Assembly: GCA_017462755.1 (NCBI GenBank)
Contig: JAFTQM010000015.1
Span: 1 to 34,991 of the forward strand
Reading direction: 5' to 3'
Length of the DNA: 34,991 nt
DNA from: Lachnospiraceae bacterium
GTDB taxonomy: Bacteria > Bacillota > Clostridia > Lachnospirales > Lachnospiraceae
Program-made: the position numbers and the translations under genes
The notes under the pieces: generated by a model
What the model saw: the letters and a program-made list of their open reading frames with translations, nothing else
Database searches by the model: none
Told to the model about the DNA's origin: nothing
Shown: positions 22,981 to 30,649 of the stretch, piece by piece
Layout of the letters: every line of letters starts with the position of its first letter
How positions within the stretch are numbered: the stretch's first letter is position 1

Positions 22981-24225
22981 ATGAATTGCGATAAAAAAGA
23001 AACAGGGGAAAGAAAGTCTGTAATCTATACGGCAGGCGAATTGGCAAAAAAATTGGGAGTATCGGCGCGAACTGTTCGGTTTTATGATGAAAAGAATTTG
23101 CTGCTTCCGTGCGGATATTCGGAGGCAGGGTATCGGCTGTACAATGAGGAAAGTGCAAAGCAGCTGCAGAAGATTATCATGCTGCGTTTTTTGGACTTTT
23201 CGCTGGAGCAGATTCAGGAGATTATGCAGGAAGCGGATGATATGAATGCGGATATGGATATGCGGCAGTCACTGCGGGAGCAGGAGCTGCTGCTTTTGGA
23301 GAAAAAGGAGCATATTGAGCGGATTTTGAGTGCGGTTCGAAAGACGCAGGAGGCACCGGAGGAGGAGCTTTGGGAGAATATGCGGCAGATGATTGAGATT
23401 ACGAAGGAACGGGAAGGCGTGATACGGCAGTATAAAAGAGAGGATAATCTGAACAAGAGAATCTCCATTCATGACTATAGTACGGCGAAGATCGGATTTT
23501 ATGAGTGGATGTTGGAGCGAATCGAGCTGGCTACGAATATGAAGGTTTTGGATATCGGCTGTGGAAACGCTGCATTTTGGAAGAGCGTGGCGGCGAAGCT
23601 GCCGGAGGGATTGGAGATACATCTGGTTGATTATTCCGACGGAATGTTGGAGAGCGCTAAGAAGAATGCGAAAGAGATTCAGGAGCGCTATCCGGAGAAA
23701 AAGCTGTGTTTTGTAGTAGAGAAACGGGATGCGACTGATTTTTCCTATCCGGTCAGCGGCTTTGACCGAATTATGGCAAATCATATGCTTTACCATGTCA
23801 ATCGGGATAGTCGAAGAGATTTGTATCAAAGAGTGAGCAAATTGCTGGCAGAGAACGGAAGATTTTCCTGTAGTCTGATTGGAACAGCACATTTGCAGGA
23901 GCTGCATGATTTCCTGAAGGAATACTATCCGGGCATTGGGATTCCGTCTGCATCGTTTGATATTTGGTTGGAAACTGCGGCAAAGGAGCTGAAGCCGTAT
24001 TTTAAGGTGTGTTCGGTAGAAGAGCAGGCGAATGATTTGCTGGTGCCGGAGGAGGAAGCGGTGTTAGAGTATGTTTCGTCCTACTCCGAAGAGGCAAAAC
24101 GGATTGTTCGTGCCGACGAAGCGAGGTTTTTGGAGCGGGTTCGTTTGCACATGAATACAGAGGGATATCTGTATATTCGCAAATCGACCGGTCTGGTGGT
24201 ATGTGAGAAAAAAGAGCACTCGTGA
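22981..24225 (+). CDS. MerR-family regulator fused to a SAM-dependent methyltransferase domain
   Basis: This 414-residue protein has a MerR winged helix at residues 14 to about 80: YTAGELAKKLGVSARTVRFY, DEKNLLLP, GYRLYNEESAKQLQKI. A coiled coil rich in Glu/Lys (about 85-120) should mediate dimerisation. A class I methyltransferase domain follows, with VLDIGCGN (189-196), an acidic strand-2 end (HLVDYSDGMLESA) and MANHMLYHVNR. In this family the C-terminal domain normally senses the inducer; here it may bind or modify it. The upstream promoter carries a MerR operator. A MATE exporter follows on the same strand with its own promoter, so it is a plausible target. GGGAGGG precedes the ATG. Confidence 0.9.
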   Translation: MNCDKKETGERKSVIYTAGELAKKLGVSARTVRFYDEKNLLLPCGYSEAGYRLYNEESAKQLQKIIMLRFLDFSLEQIQEIMQEADDMNADMDMRQSLREQELLLLEKKEHIERILSAVRKTQEAPEEELWENMRQMIEITKEREGVIRQYKREDNLNKRISIHDYSTAKIGFYEWMLERIELATNMKVLDIGCGNAAFWKSVAAKLPEGLEIHLVDYSDGMLESAKKNAKEIQERYPEKKLCFVVEKRDATDFSYPVSGFDRIMANHMLYHVNRDSRRDLYQRVSKLLAENGRFSCSLIGTAHLQELHDFLKEYYPGIGIPSASFDIWLETAAKELKPYFKVCSVEEQANDLLVPEEEAVLEYVSSYSEEAKRIVRADEARFLERVRLHMNTEGYLYIRKSTGLVVCEKKEHS

Positions 24226-24300
24226 TGGAAGCGGAGCCGGTAAGAGCTTGGCGAGTATGTAAAATTTAAGTAAAAAATACCAACATTGGCATTGCAAGGC

Positions 24301-24329
24301 TTGCATTTTAACAAAAAGTGATATATGAT
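24301..24329 (+). promoter_or_regulatory. Sigma-A promoter of first MATE gene
   Basis: TTGCAT (24301-24306), 17 bases, then TATGAT (24324-24329). Normal spacing and no copy of the MerR palindrome argue against direct MerR-type activation here. Confidence 0.55.
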
Positions 24330-24412
24330 AGAAAAACGTGATTTTTTGGAGAATGTGTCAGTTTATACATCAATGAAAGTCAGATAAAGAAATGCAGGAA
24401 GGTGATGGAACG

Positions 24413-25855
24413 ATGATGGAAGGAATAAAAAAGCTGTTTCAGGCAACCGATATGACGGTAGGAGAGCCGTGGAAAAAGATTGTTGCCTTTACCGTACCGA
24501 TGCTGCTCGGCAACATTGCACAGCAGTTATACAATACGGTGGATAGTATCGTGGTCGGCGAGTATGTGGGTGATCTTGCGCTGTCTGCGGTAGGCAGTGC
24601 CGGACCGATTTTGAATCTGTTGCTGGTATTGTTCATTGGTATCAGTATGGGTGCCAGTATTATGGTAGCCCAGCATTTTGGTGCGAAGCAGAGAGAAGAA
24701 TTGTCTCATACCATTGGAAATTGTATTGTGCTGACCGGAATTTCGGTAATCATCATTATGGTGGTATCGGTGATTGCCGTGCGACCGCTCTTGGAGCTTT
24801 TGGATACGCCGGATAGTATTATTGGTTGGTGTGAATCATACCTATTGATTATGTTTATTGGTTCAGTTGGTAGTGCGTATTACAATATTCTGAGTGGTAT
24901 TTTGCGAGGACTGGGAGATGCGTTCTCCGCGTTGGTCTATTTGTTAGTAGCTACTGTACTGAACATTGGTCTGGATTTGCTTTTTGTAGCAGGTTTAGGT
25001 ATGGGTGTCAGTGGCGTAGCATGGGCGACCATCATTGCGCAGGCAGTATCGGCAGTCCTTTGTTACCGGAGATTGACAAAGCTGACGGATATTTTTGATT
25101 TGAAGCCTCAATATATGAAGCTGCAAAAAAAGTACGCGGTAAATATTATTAAGCTCGGTCTGCCGTCCGGTCTGACTCAGGCGATTTTCTCGATGGCAAT
25201 GCTGGTGGTGCAGTCGCTGACAAACAGCTTTGGTGAGCAGTTTATTGCGGCAAACGTTATCATTATGCGTGTGGATGGCTTTGCGATGCTGCCGAATTTC
25301 TCGTTCGGTACGGCAATGACGACCTATACCGGTCAGAATGTAGGTGCCGGTTCCTATGAACGTGTAAAGCAGGGGGCAAAGCAGGGAACGTTGATTGCAT
25401 TGTTGACAACAACAACGATTACCGGATTGATTTTGATTTTTGGTAAGCAGCTGATGGGTGTGTTTACGGACACAAAGGAGTTAGTGGAGCTGAGCCGTGA
25501 TATGATGGGCATTATCGCGATTGGTTACATTGCGATGGCGGTAACGCAAAGCTTATCCGGTGTAATGCGTGGTGCCGGAGATACCTTGACGCCGATGTGG
25601 ATTTCGTTGTTTACCACGGTAGCTGTGCGTGTACCGGTGGCATATGGTATTGCGCATCTGACCAAAACGGCGGAGCTTCCGAACGGACGTCAGGAATGTA
25701 TTTTTATTTCGCTGCTGTGTTCGTGGCTTTTGGGTGCGGTGGTTACTACAATTTTTTACCTGCGGGGCGGCTGGAAGAAGAAGGCATTTGGAAATATGAA
25801 TGCCATAGAAGCGACATCGGAGACTGCGATAGAAGCTACGCAGTATGAAGAATAG
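24413..25855 (+). CDS. MATE-family multidrug/metabolite exporter 1
   Basis: This 480-residue inner-membrane protein has about 12 hydrophobic segments in two similar halves. The N-terminus has VGEPWKKIVAFTVPMLLGNI then QQLYNTVDSIVVGEYVG, the usual MATE start with a Gln-Gln-Leu-Tyr-Asn motif. The halves carry VGSAGPI...GAS and GQNVGAGSYERVK. It should export cationic drugs or metabolites in exchange for Na+ or H+. The ATG at 24413 has AAGGTGAT six bases before it; an ATG at 24392 is in frame but lacks a ribosome site. It lies downstream of the MerR-methyltransferase gene, which may control it. A second MATE gene of the same subfamily is at 30650. Confidence 0.93.
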   Translation: MMEGIKKLFQATDMTVGEPWKKIVAFTVPMLLGNIAQQLYNTVDSIVVGEYVGDLALSAVGSAGPILNLLLVLFIGISMGASIMVAQHFGAKQREELSHTIGNCIVLTGISVIIIMVVSVIAVRPLLELLDTPDSIIGWCESYLLIMFIGSVGSAYYNILSGILRGLGDAFSALVYLLVATVLNIGLDLLFVAGLGMGVSGVAWATIIAQAVSAVLCYRRLTKLTDIFDLKPQYMKLQKKYAVNIIKLGLPSGLTQAIFSMAMLVVQSLTNSFGEQFIAANVIIMRVDGFAMLPNFSFGTAMTTYTGQNVGAGSYERVKQGAKQGTLIALLTTTTITGLILIFGKQLMGVFTDTKELVELSRDMMGIIAIGYIAMAVTQSLSGVMRGAGDTLTPMWISLFTTVAVRVPVAYGIAHLTKTAELPNGRQECIFISLLCSWLLGAVVTTIFYLRGGWKKKAFGNMNAIEATSETAIEATQYEE

Positions 25856-25884
25856 TTGCATAAATCGAAAAGCTGTGATAGAAT
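25856..25884 (+). promoter_or_regulatory. Sigma-A promoter of structured leader
   Basis: TTGCAT (25856-25861), 17 bases, then TAGAAT (25879-25884), starting right after the MATE stop codon. The expected start is near 25891. It is the only promoter I see before the MutS2-like gene. Confidence 0.6.
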
Positions 25885-25914
25885 AAGTACATAAAAGAAA
25901 GCAAAGGAGATTTT

Positions 25915-25953
25915 ATGAAGAGCATTGTAGGAAAAGGGGATTCTGCGAACTAA
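25915..25953 (+). CDS. 12-residue leader peptide ORF
   Basis: MKSIVGKGDSAN, then TAA. The ATG follows AAAGGAGA by about five bases, and about 25 bases separate it from the expected transcription start. Its last codons form the 5' arm of a stable hairpin (25942-25964), so a translating or stalled ribosome would change RNA folding. This parallels the 29-codon leader ORF at 18648. Confidence 0.5.
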   Translation: MKSIVGKGDSAN

Positions 25954-26196
25954 ACAGTTGCAGAGCAGAGATTCTTTGGTGCCTGACCGAGATAGGACGG
26001 GCGTTTGACCAAGGGAGTAGTCTGCCCTGGCAGGGGTGTAATACCCATTCTGCCTTTACAATATGCTTCATAAATCTTGATATATTTGCAAAGAAAATCT
26101 GCGCAGGAAGACTGTGTGAGAGGATTGTTTTGATACCCGATGCTCCGTGTTGCGACCAGTTCGGACGAGGATTATTCAGAAACATAATGCATGAGC

Positions 26197-26248
26197 AAAT
26201 GACTATGGAGAGATGACGCGACAGGCAGAGTCCCCATAGTCATTTTTT
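26197..26248 (+). terminator. Intrinsic terminator at end of structured leader
   Basis: AAATGACTATGG (26197-26208) pairs with CCATAGTCATTT (26234-26245) around a 25-base loop and is followed by T. It lies about 95 bases before the MutS2-like ATG. Confidence 0.85.
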
Positions 26249-26290
26249 GACCGCTTCGGCGGCGCAAGAGTTTGCAAAGCAAACTCTTTT
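26249..26290. repeat. Modular palindromic intergenic element, partial copy C
   Basis: GACCGCTTCGGCGGCGCAAG is followed by hairpin AAGAGTTTGC-aaa-GCAAACTCTT (26266-26275/26279-26288) and T residues. It corresponds to the right-hand end of copies A and B; the GGGATGCGC part is missing. Placed after the leader terminator, it could act as a second terminator before the MutS2-like gene. Confidence 0.7.
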
Positions 26291-26341
26291 TCGGAATAGT
26301 TCTAAAAGCAATATTGGATGAAAAAGAAGGGAAGAAAAACA

Positions 26342-28285
26342 ATGCATCAGGCAGAGAAGATATTGGAATTTGATAAGATAAAGGAAATGTGGTCAGGCTA
26401 TGCCCTGACGGAAAAGGCAAAGCAGAGGGTACGCGAGCAGGTGCCTTATTTGGCGGAAATGGAGCTTGCGGTAGCACTCAGAGAAACGACACAGGCAAAG
26501 GAATTGCTGGAAAAGTGCGGAATACCGCCACTGGTTTCATTAAGCGGTGTGGAGGAGCTTTTGAACGCTGCAGCAAAGGGAGAGTGTCTGGCGGCATGGC
26601 AATTAGAGCAGTTAGCGACAGCGCTGGTAGCGGTACGGCGGTTGAAGGATTATCTGAACCGTGGCAAAGGGTACGAAAATGCACTGGCATATTATGCGGA
26701 TAATCTGGATGCACTGGAGCTTTTGCGAGAAGAAATTCAGGCGAAGATTTATAATGGTGAGGTCAGTGACCGTGCGTCGAAATACTTGCAGGATATTCGC
26801 AGAGAAATTATGCTTTGCGAGGAGAAGATGCGGGAAAAAGCAGATGCAGTAATGCGCAGTCACAAGGATTGTATGTCGGACAGCTTTAGTACGGTGCGCA
26901 ACGGACGTATCTGTATCCCGGTCAAAAAGGAATATCGTTACAAGATTTCAGGAAATGTCATCGACAAATCAGCCACCGGAAGTACAGTTTTTATTGAACC
27001 GGCAGCCTCTGCGAAATATTATGAGGAGCTGCAGCAGCTGCGAATTGCGGAGGAGGATGAGGTACGCAGACTCCTGTATGAGCTTACGGTACAGGTGGAT
27101 ATGCAGGCGGAAGAGATGCGGGAAAATATCCGGGTCATGGAAAAACTGGATTTTGCATTTGCGAAGGGAAAGCTCAGCTTAGACTATGCAGGAACAGAGC
27201 CGCTTATTGTGCGGGAAAGAAAAATACAGCTGACGAATGCGAAGCATCCGCTGCTGGAGCAGACGACCTGCGTACCGCTGCAATTTTCGGTTGGAGATGG
27301 AGTACAGGGAATCGTTATCACCGGACCGAACACCGGAGGCAAGACGGTGGCAATAAAAACGGTTGCCCTAACCTGTATGATGGCGCAGTGCGGGCTGCAT
27401 GTACCATGTGAAAAAGCAGAGCTGTGCATGAACAGCAACTATTTGTGTGATATTGGAGACGGCCAGAATTTATCGGAAAATCTTTCGACCTTTTCCGCGC
27501 ACATTACGAATGTGCTGGATATTTTAAAACAGGTCAATCCGGAGAGTCTGGTCATTATGGATGAGCTCGGTTCCGGGACAGACCCGCTGGAGGGAATGGG
27601 GATTGCGGTAGCAATTCTGGAGGAATTGAAAAAGAGCGGAGCGCTGTTTCTGGTAACGACGCATTATCCGGAGGTAAAGACCTATGCGAGCCGGGAAGAA
27701 GGGATTGTCAATGCCAGAATGACCTTTGATGCAGAGAATCTAAAGCCGTTGTATCAGCTGGTCATCGGCGAAGCAGGTGAGAGCTGTGCGTTATACATTG
27801 CAAATCGGTTAGGAATGCCGTCTTATATGCTGCAACGGGCGGCTAAGGCAGCCTATGGACAAAGTGATGTAGCGCATGCTACCTTTTTGGAGGGAGCATG
27901 TGAGAGCTTATTTGAGACGAAGGATGAACGGAGTGCAGAAGAACATCCGGCAGGCAGGATACGACCGCGCATCGAGCGTAAAAAGCAGGTCAAAAAACGA
28001 AAAGAGATTGCTTTTCGACGGGGCGACAGTGTTATGATTTATCCGGATAAGAAGATAGGAATTGTTTGTACCGAGGCAAATGAGAAGGGAGTATTACAGG
28101 TACAGCTGCAGGGCAAAAAAATCTGGATAAATTATAAACGGGTGAAGCTGCAGGTGCCGGCAAGTGAGCTGTACCCGGAGGATTATGATTTTTCAATCGT
28201 ATTTGATACGGTCGAGAACCGTAAGCTGCGGCACGATATGGAGCGAAAATATGTGGCGGGCGTGCTAATAATTGACAAAGAGTAA
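26342..28285 (+). CDS. MutS2-like ATPase lacking the Smr nuclease domain
   Basis: This 647-residue protein has MutS2-type architecture: an N-terminal helical lever region (KILEFDKIKEMWSGYALTEK), the NGRICIPVKKEYRYKISGNV core segment, and GSTVFIEPAA. The ATPase follows, with Walker A GPNTGGKT (328-335), the STFSAHITN signature and Walker B VIMDELGSGTDP (404-415). A KOW-like stretch (FRRGDSVMIYPDKKIGIVCT) is near the C-terminus. Ordinary MutS2 is about 780-790 residues and ends in an Smr domain, absent here. MutS2 proteins bind branched DNA or collided ribosomes; a version without nuclease may only bind and remodel. It is probably a paralogue beside a full-length MutS2 elsewhere. The ATG at 26342 follows AGAAGGGAAG; 26318 is an in-frame alternative. 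Confidence 0.88.
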   Translation: MHQAEKILEFDKIKEMWSGYALTEKAKQRVREQVPYLAEMELAVALRETTQAKELLEKCGIPPLVSLSGVEELLNAAAKGECLAAWQLEQLATALVAVRRLKDYLNRGKGYENALAYYADNLDALELLREEIQAKIYNGEVSDRASKYLQDIRREIMLCEEKMREKADAVMRSHKDCMSDSFSTVRNGRICIPVKKEYRYKISGNVIDKSATGSTVFIEPAASAKYYEELQQLRIAEEDEVRRLLYELTVQVDMQAEEMRENIRVMEKLDFAFAKGKLSLDYAGTEPLIVRERKIQLTNAKHPLLEQTTCVPLQFSVGDGVQGIVITGPNTGGKTVAIKTVALTCMMAQCGLHVPCEKAELCMNSNYLCDIGDGQNLSENLSTFSAHITNVLDILKQVNPESLVIMDELGSGTDPLEGMGIAVAILEELKKSGALFLVTTHYPEVKTYASREEGIVNARMTFDAENLKPLYQLVIGEAGESCALYIANRLGMPSYMLQRAAKAAYGQSDVAHATFLEGACESLFETKDERSAEEHPAGRIRPRIERKKQVKKRKEIAFRRGDSVMIYPDKKIGIVCTEANEKGVLQVQLQGKKIWINYKRVKLQVPASELYPEDYDFSIVFDTVENRKLRHDMERKYVAGVLIIDKE

Positions 28286-28373
28286 TGAGTGAAACAACGG
28301 ACATAATGAGAATATTTCAGTTATTTTCCTGTCTTTATAGGTAGAACGGATGAAAAGGGGGGAGTACAACGCA

Positions 28374-28919
28374 ATGGAGGATAGCGAAATTGTAGAAATG
28401 TATTGGCGACGCGAGGAACAGGCGATTGCAGAAAGCAGCAAAAAATACGGCGGTCTGCTGATGCACATTGCAAATGGGATTCTGGCGAATCACGAGGACA
28501 GTGAGGAATGTGTCAACGATACCTATGGAAAGGCGTGGTATGCAATACCGCCGGCGAGGCCGTTTTCGCTGATGGCATATCTGGGGCGGATTGTGCGGAA
28601 TCTGGCGGTAAATCGCTGGGAGGAGCGGCATGCCGCCAAGAGAGATGCAGGCTTGACGGTGTTGTTATCTGAGCTGTCGGATTGTGTTCCGGACAAGAGC
28701 AATGTAGAACAGGAGCTGGAGGGCAGGCTGCTGACCGAAGAGATTGAGAAGTGGTTGAGAACCTTGCCGCAGGAGGACCGGATGTTGTTTTTGCGCAGAT
28801 ATTGGTTTGGAGATGATTTGCGCGAGCTGGCGGTACGGCAGAAGGTGTCGGCAAAGCAGCTGGCAAGCAAGCTGTATCGGCTGCGACAGAAGCTTCGTGC
28901 GACGTTGGAGATTCGCTGA
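28374..28919 (+). CDS. ECF-type RNA polymerase sigma factor
   Basis: This 181-residue protein has region 2 (LLMHIANGILANHEDSEECV, NDTYGKAWYAIPPARPFSLM, AYLGRIVRNLAVNRWEERHA) and region 4 (LRTLPQEDRMLFLRRYWFGD, DLRELAVRQKVSAKQLASKL, YRLRQKLRATLE). The PPARP motif and overall style match clostridial ECF factors encoded with a membrane anti-sigma partner. The next gene, 112 bases downstream, encodes a single-span membrane serpin and is the likely partner. I choose the ATG at 28374, nine bases after AGGGGGGAG; the one at 28350 has no such site. A TGAAAC box near 28291 might be a self-recognised ECF promoter, but I see no convincing partner box. Confidence 0.9.
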   Translation: MEDSEIVEMYWRREEQAIAESSKKYGGLLMHIANGILANHEDSEECVNDTYGKAWYAIPPARPFSLMAYLGRIVRNLAVNRWEERHAAKRDAGLTVLLSELSDCVPDKSNVEQELEGRLLTEEIEKWLRTLPQEDRMLFLRRYWFGDDLRELAVRQKVSAKQLASKLYRLRQKLRATLEIR

Positions 28920-29031
28920 GAAACAGCCGGAAAGGCTGACTAAGAGCGGGGCGAGAAGCGGGATGAGAGTCGGAGAAATGGAATCCGGCAAAACCGGGAG
29001 CAGAAGAAACGGTAAAGAATGGAGGCAGGTT

Positions 29032-30438
29032 ATGAAAAAGGAAAAAGAAGTATTTCAAGCGATTATGGAGGTTTCGGACGAACTGGTAGAGGAAGCGGGG
29101 AAGCCTATGGGAAACGAGAAGGGAAGAAGTACGGGAGCTTCATGGTATCAGCGGCACAAGCGGTTTGTAGCAGCGGCAGCCTGTGTGGTATTGGCAGTCG
29201 GCTTGGTGGCAGCAGGTGTGCATGGCTTTGGCGGCAGACAAAAGGCGGGGAGCGGAAATCCGCTGGTAAAGGTGGAGCAGCCGGTCAGAGCATTTGCTGC
29301 GGATGATTATCCGGCACTGAATGAGTATTTGGCGCAAAATACGGTTTCGGACGAATTTTATGAGGCGATGGCGCAGTTTAGCTGGAAAACGGCATCGGAG
29401 CTGCTGACGGACGGAAGTGAAAACCGCAATTATTCTCCGGTTTCGTTGTATTATGCGCTTGCAATGGCGGCGGCGGGAGCCGGTGGAGAGACGCAGGAGG
29501 AGCTGCTATCGCTGCTTGGAATGTCAGATGTAGAGGAATTGATAGAGCAGTGTGGAAATTATTACCGGAGAAAGTACCGGGATGATGAAATCAGCAAATT
29601 GACGCTGGCAAATTCCATCTGGCTGGATGACAATGTTACGTGGAAAAAGGACTACCCGGAGCGGATGGCGCAGGAGCTGTATGCGGAAGTGTATTGGACG
29701 GATTTGGCATTGCCGGATGCCGGAAAGCAGATGGGAGCATGGGTGGCAAAGAATACCGGTGATTTGCTGCAGCCGACCTTTGGGACAGATCCGGAAACAA
29801 TCTTGAACATTTTAAATACCATCTATTTTGAAGATGAGTGGCTGGATCGCTTTAATGCGAAGAGGACGGCGGCAGACGAGTTTTATACAGCGGATGGAGA
29901 AACGGTAACCTGTGATTTTATGAACAGTACGCAGTTGGGCAGTTTTTATCGCGGCGATGGCTTTCTTATGGCGGGACGCAACCTAAAGAAAACAGGCAGT
30001 ATGATTTTTGTGCTTCCGGAGGAAGGGGTGTCGGTGCAGGAGCTTTTGGCATCTCCGGAGAAGCTTAAGGAGGCGTTTACTGCACAGCGGGATATCTATG
30101 GAGAAATCGTCTGGCAGATTCCAAAATTTGATTTTTCAACGAAGCTGGATGTGAAGGATGCGTTACAGGAGCTTGGCGTGAATCGGGCGTTCGAGATGGA
30201 TGCGGATTTTTCGGGAATCACGGATGATGTAGCATTCCTTTCGGGAGTTCGTCAGGAAAGCTGTATCTCGATTGATGAAATCGGAGTATCGGCAGCGGCT
30301 TTTACCCAGATTGACTATGCCGGTGCAGCACCACCGGAGGATACGGCGTATATGATTCTTAATCGTCCGTTCCTTTATGCCATTATGACAAAAGACAGTC
30401 CTCTGTTCATCGGAGTGTGTGAGAATCCGGCGCGGTAG
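29032..30438 (+). CDS. Membrane-anchored serpin, candidate anti-sigma/sensor partner
   Basis: This 468-residue protein has a short cytoplasmic segment (1 to about 44; MKKEKEVFQAIMEVSDELVE recalls N-termini of clostridial anti-sigma proteins). One membrane span (about 45-64, FVAAAACVVLAVGLVAAGVH) is followed by an extracellular serpin domain. Serpin features are NYSPVSLYYALAMAAAGAGG, ILNTIYFEDEW and IPKFDFSTKLDVKDAL. The hinge DEIGVSAAAFT (from Asp415) precedes a reactive loop ending near Ala432 in YAGAAPPED, then LNRPFLYAIM and LFIGVCENP. The hinge has Val at P14 and Phe at P9, slightly off the inhibitory consensus, so inhibition is likely but not certain; the small P1 residue suggests elastase- or subtilisin-like targets. 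GGAGG precedes the ATG. It is probably co-transcribed with the sigma factor. Confidence 0.9.
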   Translation: MKKEKEVFQAIMEVSDELVEEAGKPMGNEKGRSTGASWYQRHKRFVAAAACVVLAVGLVAAGVHGFGGRQKAGSGNPLVKVEQPVRAFAADDYPALNEYLAQNTVSDEFYEAMAQFSWKTASELLTDGSENRNYSPVSLYYALAMAAAGAGGETQEELLSLLGMSDVEELIEQCGNYYRRKYRDDEISKLTLANSIWLDDNVTWKKDYPERMAQELYAEVYWTDLALPDAGKQMGAWVAKNTGDLLQPTFGTDPETILNILNTIYFEDEWLDRFNAKRTAADEFYTADGETVTCDFMNSTQLGSFYRGDGFLMAGRNLKKTGSMIFVLPEEGVSVQELLASPEKLKEAFTAQRDIYGEIVWQIPKFDFSTKLDVKDALQELGVNRAFEMDADFSGITDDVAFLSGVRQESCISIDEIGVSAAAFTQIDYAGAAPPEDTAYMILNRPFLYAIMTKDSPLFIGVCENPAR

Positions 30439-30550
30439 GAGACGGAAGTAGATACTTCATTTTGTTAATTTAGCGCGTTACATGGCTTATTTTATAATTT
30501 AATGTGCATTGTTATAAGAATTATTTACCGTCTAGCAACAAAAAAAACCT

Positions 30551-30561
30551 TGTGCTATAAT
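30551..30561 (+). promoter_or_regulatory. Extended -10 promoter of second MATE gene
   Basis: TGTGCTATAAT gives TGC before a perfect TATAAT (30556-30561); no good -35 lies at 17 bases. The 211-base gap (30439-30649) also holds a weak GAAGTA/TACTTC hairpin after the serpin gene (30445-30458). Nothing else was seen. Confidence 0.5.
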
Positions 30562-30649
30562 CGGGCTGAACTAGTGAGAAACATAAGAATGCAGAGTGTA
30601 AATGCATTGATAAAAAAGAGATTATTGTAAACCCGAAAGGCAGGTACAA

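Larger units (their letters stand above)
25891..26248 (+). ncRNA. Structured leader RNA ahead of MutS2-like gene
   Basis: About 360 bases lie between a promoter and a terminator without a real gene. Supported stems are: TCTGC.AACT/AGTTGCAGA (25942-25951/25956-25964, one bulge), overlapping the end of a 12-codon ORF; CTTTGGT/ACCAAGG (25974-25980/26008-26014); and GGCAG-GGGT/ACCC-(ATT)-CTGCC (26029-26037/26043-26054). A CTGCC just upstream (26022-26026) could pair with the same GGCAG, offering an alternative fold. I do not recognise a known riboswitch, T-box, 6S or tmRNA. It may be an attenuator or an independent small RNA. It fills most of the 486-base gap before the next gene. Confidence 0.55.

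Noticed and set aside
25891..26248. 6S RNA, tmRNA or SRP RNA
   Set aside because: No long end-to-end pairing, tag peptide frame or SRP tetraloop motifs are visible. The region has its own short ORF and hairpin series instead.
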